A stretch of DNA of 63,452 bases. Source: Roseateles koreensis (GTDB lineage: Bacteria; Pseudomonadota; Gammaproteobacteria; Burkholderiales; Burkholderiaceae_C). Where the stretch lies: contig NZ_JAQQXS010000021.1 in NCBI RefSeq assembly GCF_028595305.1, positions 1 through 63,452 on the forward strand, in the 5' to 3' direction. Below the pieces are notes generated by a model. The model did no database searches. It saw only the letters and a program-made list of their open reading frames with translations, and was not told the DNA's origin. Below, piece after piece: positions 38,292 through 45,852 of this stretch; the first letter of the stretch is position 1; each line of letters begins with the position of its first letter. Position numbers and translations under genes: made by a program.

Positions 38292-39744
38292 GGGCGGATT
38301 CAACTGGTCGTCGCAACACCGGATCAAGCGACGCATTCTAGGTAGACGGTCATGGCTTCCGTCGGCGTCTTCCAACCCAACGTTTTACGCGGCCTGTTGT
38401 TGAGGGTCAGTGCCACCGCTTGAATCTCTTCATCACTCCACCTTGATAGGTCGGTGCCCTTTGGGAAGTATTGGCGCAGCAGCCCATTCGTGTTCTCGTT
38501 CGTGCCGCGTTGCCATGGGCTGTGGGGATCAGCAAAGAACACCTTTACCCCAGACTCGATGGTGAATCTGGCGTGGTCCGACAGCTCTTTGCCACGGTCC
38601 CATGTCAAAGATTGCCATAGCTGGGTAGGCAGCTTCGTGACTGCTTGCTTGAGGGCATTGGCCATAGTGACGGCCCCGTATCCCGCCAGCGGTGGACCAT
38701 TTTTCATACGAGGACTCTGTCCATAGCCCGATTCACGCGGAAGGTGCACAAGCACGGTGAAACGGCTCGTCCGTTCCACCAGCGTCCCAATGGCCGATCT
38801 GTCCAGACCGATGATCAAGTCCCCCTCCCAGTGACCGGGCACAGCACGATCTTCTATCTCAGCAGGGCGGTTCGAGATCATTACATCTTCACTGACATGC
38901 GCCCACGCTTTGGCCTGGCTACGGGCCCGAGGGGTGCGTAAAGCACGGCCAGTGCGCAGATAGCTTACCAACTCGCGCTTGAGGGCGCCTCGACCCTGGA
39001 TGTACAGGGCCTGGTAGATGGCTTCGTGCGAAATGCGCATAGAGGGATCATCGGGGAAGTCGAGCAGCAATCGGTTGGCAATCTGCTCCGGCGACCAGCC
39101 ATTGACCCACTTGCGGTCACCGCGGTGAGGCTTATTGCGACCAATGAACGGCGTCTGCTGGGGGCCTGAGACTTCAAGCCCGCGAGCATCATGGATAGAG
39201 CCCTCCAGGCGTTCTTGGACATACTCGCGCAGGCGTAGATTCGTCACCAGCTTGGCCGGCTTGGGGCGTCTGGCCAGAAGCTCCGACTTCCACTGTGCGA
39301 CTGAGGGTCGGTACTCTAGCTTGCCGCAGCGGGTCGCTGCGTTGCGAGTCAGCTCCCGCGACACGGTTGAGGGGCTGCGCCCAAGACGACGAGCGATCTC
39401 CCGTACACCAAGATCTTGCGCCCGCAGGATCCCGATCTCTTCTCGCTCCGCGAACGATAGGTACTTGTCAGATACAGGTTTCGACATGAACAAAGGCATG
39501 CCACCACGATGCCGGAACCAGCGAGATCCCACAGCCTGAGAAACGCCAACTGCGTCGGCGGCCTTCTCACTCGTGATTCCGGTTGCAATCTGAACCCAGA
39601 ACTGACGCTCGACCTCTCGCCGTAGCGATGGTGCCCCTGGAGATCGCATTGCGTCTCTGCCAGTCAACTGCTTCATCCATCCTGCGGGTCTCCCCATAAA
39701 CACCTCCTGGTTGAAAGTGTTGCGACGACCGGTTGAATCCGCCC
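38292..39744 (-). mobile_element. IS30-family element, apparently complete
   Basis: Inverted repeats at 38,292-38,319 and 39,717-39,744 match over 28 bases with one change (GTCGTCGCAACAC core). The IS3 fragment abuts its left end and the SDR gene its right end. It is the youngest layer of the pile. Confidence 0.85.
38324..39697 (-). CDS. IS30-family transposase
   Basis: The 457-residue protein starts MGRPAGWMKQLTGRDAMRS. An N-terminal helix-turn-helix precedes LSFAEREEIGILRAQDLGVREIARRLGRSPSTVSREL, the IS30 signature. The DDE core has GHWEGDLIIG, then SLTWDRGKEL, then DPHSPWQRGTNENTNGLLRQYFPKGTDLS. The ATG at 39,697 lies inside the element, close to the right inverted repeat; the longer frame to 39,784 crosses into the SDR gene. 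All catalytic residues appear intact, so it may be active. Confidence 0.9.
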   Translation of the reverse strand: MGRPAGWMKQLTGRDAMRSPGAPSLRREVERQFWVQIATGITSEKAADAVGVSQAVGSRWFRHRGGMPLFMSKPVSDKYLSFAEREEIGILRAQDLGVREIARRLGRSPSTVSRELTRNAATRCGKLEYRPSVAQWKSELLARRPKPAKLVTNLRLREYVQERLEGSIHDARGLEVSGPQQTPFIGRNKPHRGDRKWVNGWSPEQIANRLLLDFPDDPSMRISHEAIYQALYIQGRGALKRELVSYLRTGRALRTPRARSQAKAWAHVSEDVMISNRPAEIEDRAVPGHWEGDLIIGLDRSAIGTLVERTSRFTVLVHLPRESGYGQSPRMKNGPPLAGYGAVTMANALKQAVTKLPTQLWQSLTWDRGKELSDHARFTIESGVKVFFADPHSPWQRGTNENTNGLLRQYFPKGTDLSRWSDEEIQAVALTLNNRPRKTLGWKTPTEAMTVYLECVA

Positions 39745-40383
39745 CCCAAAGCGTGCGGCGAGGTCTCGACAGATCGTGTCCCACAGCGGCGTGGTCGTGG
39801 CGCCTGGATTCACCACGTTGACTCGAATCCCGTGCTTTCCAAGGTCACGCGAGATCGCCTTGGCGAAGCCGGCAAGGGCGCAGTTGATCGTGCTGTTGAT
39901 GGGGAAGAGAGGATCGGGCTCCTGGCTGAAAACGCCGTTCACGATCACCATCCGACCGGACTTCGCGCTGATCATGCCGGGGGCAACCGCGCGGGCCAGC
40001 CGCACGGTGCCGAGCAACTTTCCTTGGACGGTCTCGGCCCACATGCCCTCATCGGTTTCGAGCAACGAGGCCACAGGTCCGTCTCCGGCGGCCTGCACAA
40101 GATCGGTCACCCGGCCGTACCGACTCAGTACCTCGGCGATGGCCTGGAGAACCGACTCCGGTTCGCTGATGTCCACCACCTGGGTGGAAATCCGATCGCT
40201 TTCACTCACGTTCGTGGACAGGGTGTCGTGGACGCGTGCGAGCTTGGCCGCGTCGCGGCCCAGCATGACGACGCGCATTCCGTCCTCCAGCAGCCGAGCG
40301 CAGATCGCACTGCCCATCCCGCCCGTCGCTCCACTGACCAGAGCCACTCGGTCCCGAAGATCATCGTTGATGTGCGACTTCAT
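39745..40383 (-). pseudogene. Short-chain dehydrogenase/reductase, 3' end lost to the IS30 element
   Basis: The frame begins MKSHINDDLRDRVALVSGATGGMGSAI with the Rossmann glycine motif, and has VNGVFSQEPDPLFPINSTINCALAGFAKAISRDLGKHGIRVNVVNPGATTTPL. The usual catalytic Tyr-x-x-x-Lys is not evident, since the position reads N-S-T-I-N. The normal C-terminal substrate loop is replaced by codons from the IS30 end after about residue 213. It starts 12 bases after the frameshifted gene upstream, so both belonged to one operon with the carboxymuconolactone-like gene. Confidence 0.75.
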
Positions 40384-40394
40384 AGCGGGCCTCG

Positions 40395-41022
40395 TCAGGC
40401 GGTGGCCATGCGCTGGTAGAGCCGTGTGTACAGACCGCGATCACCACCGGTGATGAACTGGTCGCCGGCTTCGCGGACGATCTGTTGATAGCGGGGGGGA
40501 ACTGAACACCGCTGCGTAGTTGTCCACCGGTCCGGAGAACCCGGACACGAACATGACGCCAGGCTCGGTGCTCAGCACCGTGTGATAGGCCAGAAAGACC
40601 TCGACTTCGGTTGCGGTCCGAACAACGTCAAAGATTGTCCTCTCGCGCCAAGCTCGGTAGTCCGCGTAGCGGTCGGGTGGCACTTCGACATGCCGAAGTT
40701 GCACGTAGGCCGTTGCAGGCAGGGCATCCGGTGTGTCCTTCGGCGCTTCCACGAAGGTCAGGAGCTGCCGCCGAAAGTCGCTGGCAAGGTTTGGGCTCAG
40801 CTTCTCCCGTGCGAGTGCCCACCAAGACTCAAGGGTCGTAGCGTCGGCCAATGTGTTCAAGGCGCACAGTTCGAGAGCAACCTCACCATCGAGCGACTGG
40901 TAGATGGCACGCTGGATCACGCTGCTCTTCGGCGGCATCAGCGCGGCCCAGGCCTCGACGACCTGCTTCGTAGAACCAGTTCTCGGCGTCACTTCAGTGA
41001 TCAAAAGGGCTTTGGTAGACAT
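40395..41022 (-). pseudogene. Dimeric-barrel-like protein with a frameshift in a C7 tract
   Basis: The frame from ATG 41,022 (ACGGAGAA upstream) reads MSTKALLITEVTPRTGSTKQVV and later VFLAYHTVLSTEPGVMFVSGFSGPVDNYAAVFSSP. It then shifts into a non-coding-looking tail. One base less in the run of seven C (G on the plus strand, about 40,492-40,498) restores RYQQIVREAGDQFITGGDRG to a stop at 40,395, just before the SDR start. NIPSNAP/EthD-like barrels have this shape, but no family is certain. It could be a real mutation, a phase-variable tract or a base-call error. Confidence 0.6.
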
Positions 41023-41106
41023 GGTTTTCTCCGTCAAGTGAAAGGGCTGCTGAGGTGATTGCAGTAGGGGTGGCGGTGGTACGGTGGGGATCGGTGAACT
41101 CTGGCG

Positions 41107-41955
41107 TCACCTTCTGCCGCGTGGCGACGACGAACCGGCAGCATTCTTCGGTTCAGGTTCGCGCTCATCGAGCACTTCCTTGGCCGCCAACATCGCATTG
41201 ATGGCAGCCGGAAAGCCGGCGTAAGCGGCGACGTGAATGACGGCCTCGATCAACTGTTCGCGTGTGCCGCCGACGTTGAGCAGGCCATGCACGTGCACTT
41301 TGAGTTGTGGCGTCGCGGTGCCCAAGGCCGTGAGAGCGCCGACGGTGACCAATTCGCGCTGTAGCAGGTTCATGCCAGGGCGGGTGTAGATGTCGCCGAA
41401 CCCGAACTCGATGATGAAGCGGCCGAGGTCGGGCGCCACGTCGGCCAGGGCGGCGATGACCTGCTCCCCGGCGTGGCCGTCGATGCGGGACAGCGCATCC
41501 CAGCCCATGTGAAAGCGCGCGTTCTGCGCCGGACTGGTCTGCGGCGCGGGATCGAACTTCAAGCCACGCTCCTGGAACACCTCCTTGGCTGCGAACACGC
41601 CGTTCAGCCCCGCTGGAAAGCCCGCGTAGACCACCAGATGCATCATCAGCTCGATGATTTCGGTTGCGCTGCAGCCGACGTTGAGCGCACCGGCGATGTG
41701 AAATTTGAGCTGAGGCCGCGCGTTGCCCAGTGCGGCAAGCGCGGCAACGGTGATGAGCTGCCTCTCCTTCAGACTCAGATGCGGGCGAGGATAGATTTCG
41801 CCATAGACGAAGCCGATTGCGAGTCGAGCAAGATCGGGCGCGATCTCGGCCATGGCATCAATGATCGATGGCTTGTCGGTTGCCTCAATCATGCGCAGGC
41901 AGTCCAGCCCGCCTTGGTAGGTCTTTGCGTTCACGGTCGTGTTGGTGTTTGGCAT
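41107..41955 (-). CDS. Carboxymuconolactone decarboxylase family protein, two domains
   Basis: The 282-residue protein has two CMD/AhpD-like halves. The first has LARLAIGFVYGEIYPRPHLSLKERQLITVAALAALGNARPQLKFHIAGALNVGCSATEIIELMMHLVVYAGFPAGLNG; the second repeats the pattern (RFIIEFGFGDIYTRPGMNLLQRELVTVGALTALGTATPQLKVHVHGLLNVGGTREQLIEAVIHVAAYAGFPAAINA). The CxxC of AhpD-like peroxidases is absent. It is divergent from the LysR gene with 90 bases between, and probably activated by it. The pair and the two broken genes after it look like cargo for degrading or detoxifying an organic compound. Confidence 0.85.
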   Translation of the reverse strand: MPNTNTTVNAKTYQGGLDCLRMIEATDKPSIIDAMAEIAPDLARLAIGFVYGEIYPRPHLSLKERQLITVAALAALGNARPQLKFHIAGALNVGCSATEIIELMMHLVVYAGFPAGLNGVFAAKEVFQERGLKFDPAPQTSPAQNARFHMGWDALSRIDGHAGEQVIAALADVAPDLGRFIIEFGFGDIYTRPGMNLLQRELVTVGALTALGTATPQLKVHVHGLLNVGGTREQLIEAVIHVAAYAGFPAAINAMLAAKEVLDEREPEPKNAAGSSSPRGRR

Positions 41956-42045
41956 GGGTGCAACCGTACCGAGGGACACGACGTGTGCCTATGTCATTTT
42001 TTGCTGATACCTTTCGAGCATCAACGACACGACTGGGAGGTCGAC

Positions 42046-42948
42046 GTGAGCAATCCACTGAAGCTGAGGCAATTAACCTACTTCGTCGCCGTGGCCGAGG
42101 AGCTGAGTTTTCGGCGAGCGGCCGAGCGGATGTTCATCACCCAACCGCCGCTGAGCCGGCAGATCAAGATGCTTGAAGACAGTCTGGGTGTTCCGCTGTT
42201 TGATCGCGATCGGCGCGGGGTGCGGCTCACCGAGGCGGGTACGCGATTCCTCGTCGACGCGCGCGCCCTGGTCAAGGAATCGGAACAGGTACTGACCCGA
42301 TTCAGTTCGGACCAGAACACCCTGCAGGCCGAACTCACCCTCGGTATCACGACGGTGATCGATGCCAGCCTGTTCGCGTGGGTCGAGGTTGCCTTCGCGC
42401 AGCGGTTTCCTGGCGTCCGCCTGACCGTGAAACGGCAGATATCGTCGCAGTCGATCCGTGACTTGAATCGGGGCCACCTGGACGTGGCAGTGATTGGCCT
42501 GCCCTCGCGCGCCGAGGACCTGACCACCACGCATCTGTTCGACGACAGGATGGTCGTCTGCATGGCTTCGGATCACCCTGCGGCGAAGAAGCGCATCGTG
42601 TCGATTCGCGAGTTTGCGCAGGACAAGTTGTTCTGGTTTGATCGAAAGCTCAATCCGGCGTACCACGATCACTGCCAGAAGGTCTTTGATCGCTTGGGGT
42701 TCAAGCCGGAACGAATTCCCGAGCCCGCCGACCACCATGTGTTGCTCGGTCTGGTTGCCTCCGGCCAAGGTGTGGCGCTCGTCCCCCAGTCCCTCAAGTC
42801 GATCACCCGCAAGGGCGTTTCATACACGGAAATTCAAGAAGGGGATCAGCTCCAAATCAGCGTAGGGGCGGCGTATCGTGAAGCTGAACAGTCCGAGATG
42901 GTGTTGGCACTGGTAGCTTTGCTCAAGGAGCGTTCTGCGGCCCCTTAA
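42046..42948 (+). CDS. LysR-family transcription regulator
   Basis: The 300-residue protein begins at GTG with GGGAGG 5 bases upstream. The N-terminal winged helix is LKLRQLTYFVAVAEELSFRRAAERMFITQPPLSRQIKMLEDSLGVPLFDRDRRGVRLTEAG. The effector domain follows (LTLGITTVIDASLFAWVEVAFAQRFPGVRLTV). It is divergent from the CMD gene and most likely activates it, given the usual LysR layout with the operator in 41,956-42,045. The ligand is unknown. Confidence 0.9.
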   Translation: MSNPLKLRQLTYFVAVAEELSFRRAAERMFITQPPLSRQIKMLEDSLGVPLFDRDRRGVRLTEAGTRFLVDARALVKESEQVLTRFSSDQNTLQAELTLGITTVIDASLFAWVEVAFAQRFPGVRLTVKRQISSQSIRDLNRGHLDVAVIGLPSRAEDLTTTHLFDDRMVVCMASDHPAAKKRIVSIREFAQDKLFWFDRKLNPAYHDHCQKVFDRLGFKPERIPEPADHHVLLGLVASGQGVALVPQSLKSITRKGVSYTEIQEGDQLQISVGAAYREAEQSEMVLALVALLKERSAAP

Positions 42949-43082
42949 AGGAAGAGGCCATAGCGATCATGGAGGTCAAACAACTATCGAACGCGAGCCC
43001 GTCGTATCCCGACGAAATTGCCAAGCTGTAACGTATTCCAAGCTCATTTCGCCTACTTGTGATGTCCTCAACCACTGCGGGC

Positions 43083-44318
43083 CTACCCCACGGTTCCAAG
43101 AAGATCAAAAACTGATGGTGCACCCTTTGGCTTCCCAATGAAGGACTCCCAGTCCTTCATCAGCGCTCGCCTCTTCTCAAGTGCATCCCCGCGACGGTAG
43201 GCAGCTTCGACCTTGTTTTCAAGCACGTGTGCCAGCGCCTGCTCAGCAACCTCACGCGGGTGGTTGGTCCGCTCACCGGCCCAGTCTCTGAACGTGGATC
43301 TGAATCCATGCGGCACAGCGTCCACTCCCATTCGCCGCATCACCTGCGTCAGCGACATATCCGATAGCTGACCGCCACGAGGCGCCGAAAAAATGAAGTC
43401 GCTGCCGGCGACCATTGGCATTTTTTCAATCAGCTGCAGCGCAGCATCAGTCAGAGGTACTCGGTGTTCTTTGCCGCCCTTCATGCGCTCGGCCGGGATT
43501 GTCCAGACCTTGGCGACCTTGTCGATCTCAGCCCAGATTGCGCCGCGAGCTTCGCCGCTGCGTGCGGCCGTCAGTATTGTGAACTCCAGAGCACGAGCCG
43601 AGATGCCGTCGCGCTTTCGAAGGTCCACCATGAACGCCGGCATGGCATCGATGGCAAGCGCCCGGTGATGTTCAACTTTTTGGATCTTGCTCGGCGCCGC
43701 CAAGAGTTTGTCGAGATGGCCTTTCCAGCGAGCCGGATTGTCGCCGGTGCGGTATTTGCGCACCGTTGCCCAGTCCAAGACCACCTCAAGTCGGCCACGA
43801 AGACGACTGGCGGTTTCGTTCTTGGTCTTCCAAATGGGTTCAAGGATTTTCAGAACCTGCTCCTGCCCTACATCTTGAATCTGAAGATCGCCGATGACGG
43901 GGTAGGCATAGTTCTTCAATGTACTGGTCCACTGCGCACGATGCTTGGCGCTTTTCCAGGTCTCACCATGAGCGCTGACGTAGTTCTCGGCGGCTGTTTG
44001 AAACGTGATCGCCGTCGCTTGCTGCGCCCGCAGCTGGCTCGCCGCTTCGCGCTTGCGTGCGATGGGGTCAATGCCCAAAGAAATCTCGTCACGAGCCTTT
44101 CTCGCCCGCTCTTTGGCTTGTGCCAGCGGAACATCTGGGAACCCACCCAAGCCAATATGACGCCGCTTTGACCCGACCATCACACGCAATACCCATGATC
44201 TAGATCCAGATTCAACAACGTAAAGGTACAAACCTGCGACTCCACCCACGGCGTGATGCCCTGGCTGGGTCAGCCTGCCCACAGACAAGGGTGATAGTTC
44301 TTTAGCTTTACGTGCCAT
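43083..44318 (-). CDS. Tyrosine integrase of the 26-kb element (P4/DUF4102 type)
   Basis: The 411-residue integrase has the DUF4102 N-terminal arm-binding domain (GLYLYVVESGSRSWVLRVMVGSKRRHIGLGGFPDVPLAQAKERA). A SAM-like core-binding domain follows, then the catalytic domain with Arg in TAARSGEA, Lys in GGKEHRVPL, H-x-x-R in PHGFRSTFRDWAG, His in LAHVLENKV and Tyr in EAAYRRGD. It probably inserts the element into a tRNA-like 3' end at CACAGCTTCCGCCAG. It starts about 160 bases from the right core repeat and reads inward, as in P4-like islands. The TCTACCAT arm sites lie just upstream of its start. Confidence 0.95.
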   Translation of the reverse strand: MARKAKELSPLSVGRLTQPGHHAVGGVAGLYLYVVESGSRSWVLRVMVGSKRRHIGLGGFPDVPLAQAKERARKARDEISLGIDPIARKREAASQLRAQQATAITFQTAAENYVSAHGETWKSAKHRAQWTSTLKNYAYPVIGDLQIQDVGQEQVLKILEPIWKTKNETASRLRGRLEVVLDWATVRKYRTGDNPARWKGHLDKLLAAPSKIQKVEHHRALAIDAMPAFMVDLRKRDGISARALEFTILTAARSGEARGAIWAEIDKVAKVWTIPAERMKGGKEHRVPLTDAALQLIEKMPMVAGSDFIFSAPRGGQLSDMSLTQVMRRMGVDAVPHGFRSTFRDWAGERTNHPREVAEQALAHVLENKVEAAYRRGDALEKRRALMKDWESFIGKPKGAPSVFDLLGTVG

Positions 44319-44339
44319 GGGGAAAGGGCCTCTTTTTTA

Positions 44340-44367
44340 TCTACCATACTTTCTACCATAATCTACG
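44340..44367. other. Integrase arm-type sites, right end
   Basis: TCTACCAT at 44,340 and 44,352, and a weaker TCTACGCG at 44,362, follow TTTTTTA. The first two have the same 12-base spacing as the left-end pair at 18,200 and 18,212. Confidence 0.6.
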
Positions 44368-44478
44368 CGATTGCATTGGTTTTCGTTGGACGCCGTTGGA
44401 ACGACATTTGGTCATTTTTCCTATGAGAGAGACCCTATTTGAATGTCATTGGATGGCATTAAATCTATTGGCGGAGGA

Positions 44479-44493
44479 CACAGCTTCCGCCAG
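44479..44493. other. Attachment-site core, right copy (attR)
   Basis: CACAGCTTCCGCCAG is identical to 18,141-18,155. TGGCGGA just before it forms a small hairpin with TCCGCCA of the core. Right of it begins sequence that looks like ordinary chromosome. Confidence 0.6.
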
Positions 44494-44506
44494 TAGTAAA
44501 AAGAAA

Positions 44507-44533
44507 ATGCCCATGTCAATCATGGGCATTTTT
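44507..44533 (+). terminator. Rho-independent terminator after attR
   Basis: AATGCCCATG and CATGGGCATT pair around TCAAT with seven T residues after. It is placed as the native terminator of the gene whose 3' end served as target. The stretch 44,534-44,724 shows no supported gene. Confidence 0.85.
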
Positions 44534-44724
44534 TTGCCTGCACGGCTCGGCGATCAAATTGACTATCAATTGAAAATTGCTGCGTCGCCTCTGAAAATTG
44601 GACAAGCGCTGTAGGAGACTGCGGGCCGTGTGTGAAGTTGCACCGGCAGGTGCGGCAGATCTCAAGCCTATCGCAGCCCAGGCCAGCCGGATATGGCGTG
44701 ACGTAGCGCGCGGCCAGCACGCCT

Positions 44725-45609
44725 TCAATCCGCGACGTTGGGGGGCTCGTCTGCCTCACACAAGGCGATCAAGGCGGGCAGATTCAGCACACTGATGCGG
44801 TAACCCTTGATTGCGATCACCTGCAACTCCCGCAACTGGCGCAAGCTGCGGGAGAAGGTTTCCGGCGATGTACCCAGCTGTGATGCGATAGCGCACTTGC
44901 GCTGACTCAGCACAATCTGCTGGCCCGCCGGCGCCAGTGCTGAGCCCTCAATGTCCGTTTTTGATTCCGCCTGCAAGGCCTGCAACTCGTTGAGCAGCCA
45001 TGCCGCGCAGCGCGACAACACATTCTTGGCCATCAACTCATGGGCATCTCCGGCAACGCGTTGGACCCGGTCCGCGCTCACGGCCAGCAAGGCACGCGCC
45101 AACGCGGGCTGTGTACCCATGGCAATTTCAAGCTCCGCCACCGGAAAGGCCCACACCAGGGCTTGGGTCTCTGCCCGCGCGCATTCACGGAAACTGCCGC
45201 CCAGCCACGCGCTTTCAGCATCCACCCATTGCCCTGCGTGCACCGTGCGGCGTTGGCTCCATTGACGGGCGGCATCATGCCGCCCCACACTGATCGTGCC
45301 TTGCACAAGCAGGTACAAAGCGTCGGCCTTTTGGCCTTCGTCCAGGCACATGGATTTGGCTGTCAGGCCTTGCAGGTGCCCCAAACCGAGCAGGGCGGCG
45401 AGTGCCCCCTCGCTCAACTGCTCCACCGGAAATGCCGACTGCAAGGTGGCGCGCAAAGCCGCAGCGGACGGCATGTCGACACTGTGCCCACGCGCCGACG
45501 CGCGGCCGCGGGGACGCACAGCGTCAAAGCCATCGGACTCAAGGCTCAACGAGGCCGGATTGAGCCGGCGCTTCGACCGTGTGACGGCCAGAGTGGGAGC
45601 GGTGGACAT
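44725..45609 (-). CDS. Crp/Fnr-family transcription regulator
   Basis: The 294-residue regulator has a long N-terminal extension, a cyclic-nucleotide-binding-like beta-roll (CLDEGQKADALYLLVQGTISVGRH) and a Crp-type winged helix (VLSQRKCAIASQLGTSPETFSRSLRQLRELQVIAIKGYRISV). The N-terminal Fnr iron-sulphur cysteine cluster is absent, so it does not sense oxygen in the Fnr way. The ATG at 45,609 is chosen because GGAG lies 7 bases upstream; a TTG four codons earlier is less likely. It is divergent from the metallophosphatase gene. First gene of the chromosomal side. Confidence 0.85.
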   Translation of the reverse strand: MSTAPTLAVTRSKRRLNPASLSLESDGFDAVRPRGRASARGHSVDMPSAAALRATLQSAFPVEQLSEGALAALLGLGHLQGLTAKSMCLDEGQKADALYLLVQGTISVGRHDAARQWSQRRTVHAGQWVDAESAWLGGSFRECARAETQALVWAFPVAELEIAMGTQPALARALLAVSADRVQRVAGDAHELMAKNVLSRCAAWLLNELQALQAESKTDIEGSALAPAGQQIVLSQRKCAIASQLGTSPETFSRSLRQLRELQVIAIKGYRISVLNLPALIALCEADEPPNVAD

Positions 45610-45702
45610 TGTCGTCTCCAAAAAATCCTACACAGGGCTTGACTGTGGAACAGCCCGCGCCGCCTCCTTTTGAGGCAACGCAAAGGCCAGGCCTGTCACT
45701 TT

Positions 45703-45716
45703 TTGCGCAAGATCAA
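45703..45716. promoter_or_regulatory. Possible Fnr/Crp-type site
   Basis: TTGCGCAAGATCAA resembles TTGAT-N4-ATCAA with a changed left half. It lies between the Crp/Fnr-type gene and the phosphatase gene, a sensible place for autoregulation. One weak match only. Confidence 0.2.
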
Positions 45717-45852
45717 GCGCCATATCGATTGGCGTCCCAGGGGATGAGCCGAAACCGTGATGCCCATGAAGCAGATCAAGAAAGCGATCAAAGCCCCAGG
45801 GGCCCTAGCTGCCAGCGCAAAATGCTGGCCTCAGGAACGTTCACTGCACCCC

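Noticed and set aside
44520-44759. Minus-strand cysteine-containing frame at the attR edge
   Set aside because: It crosses the terminator and the end of the Crp/Fnr gene; no ribosome site.
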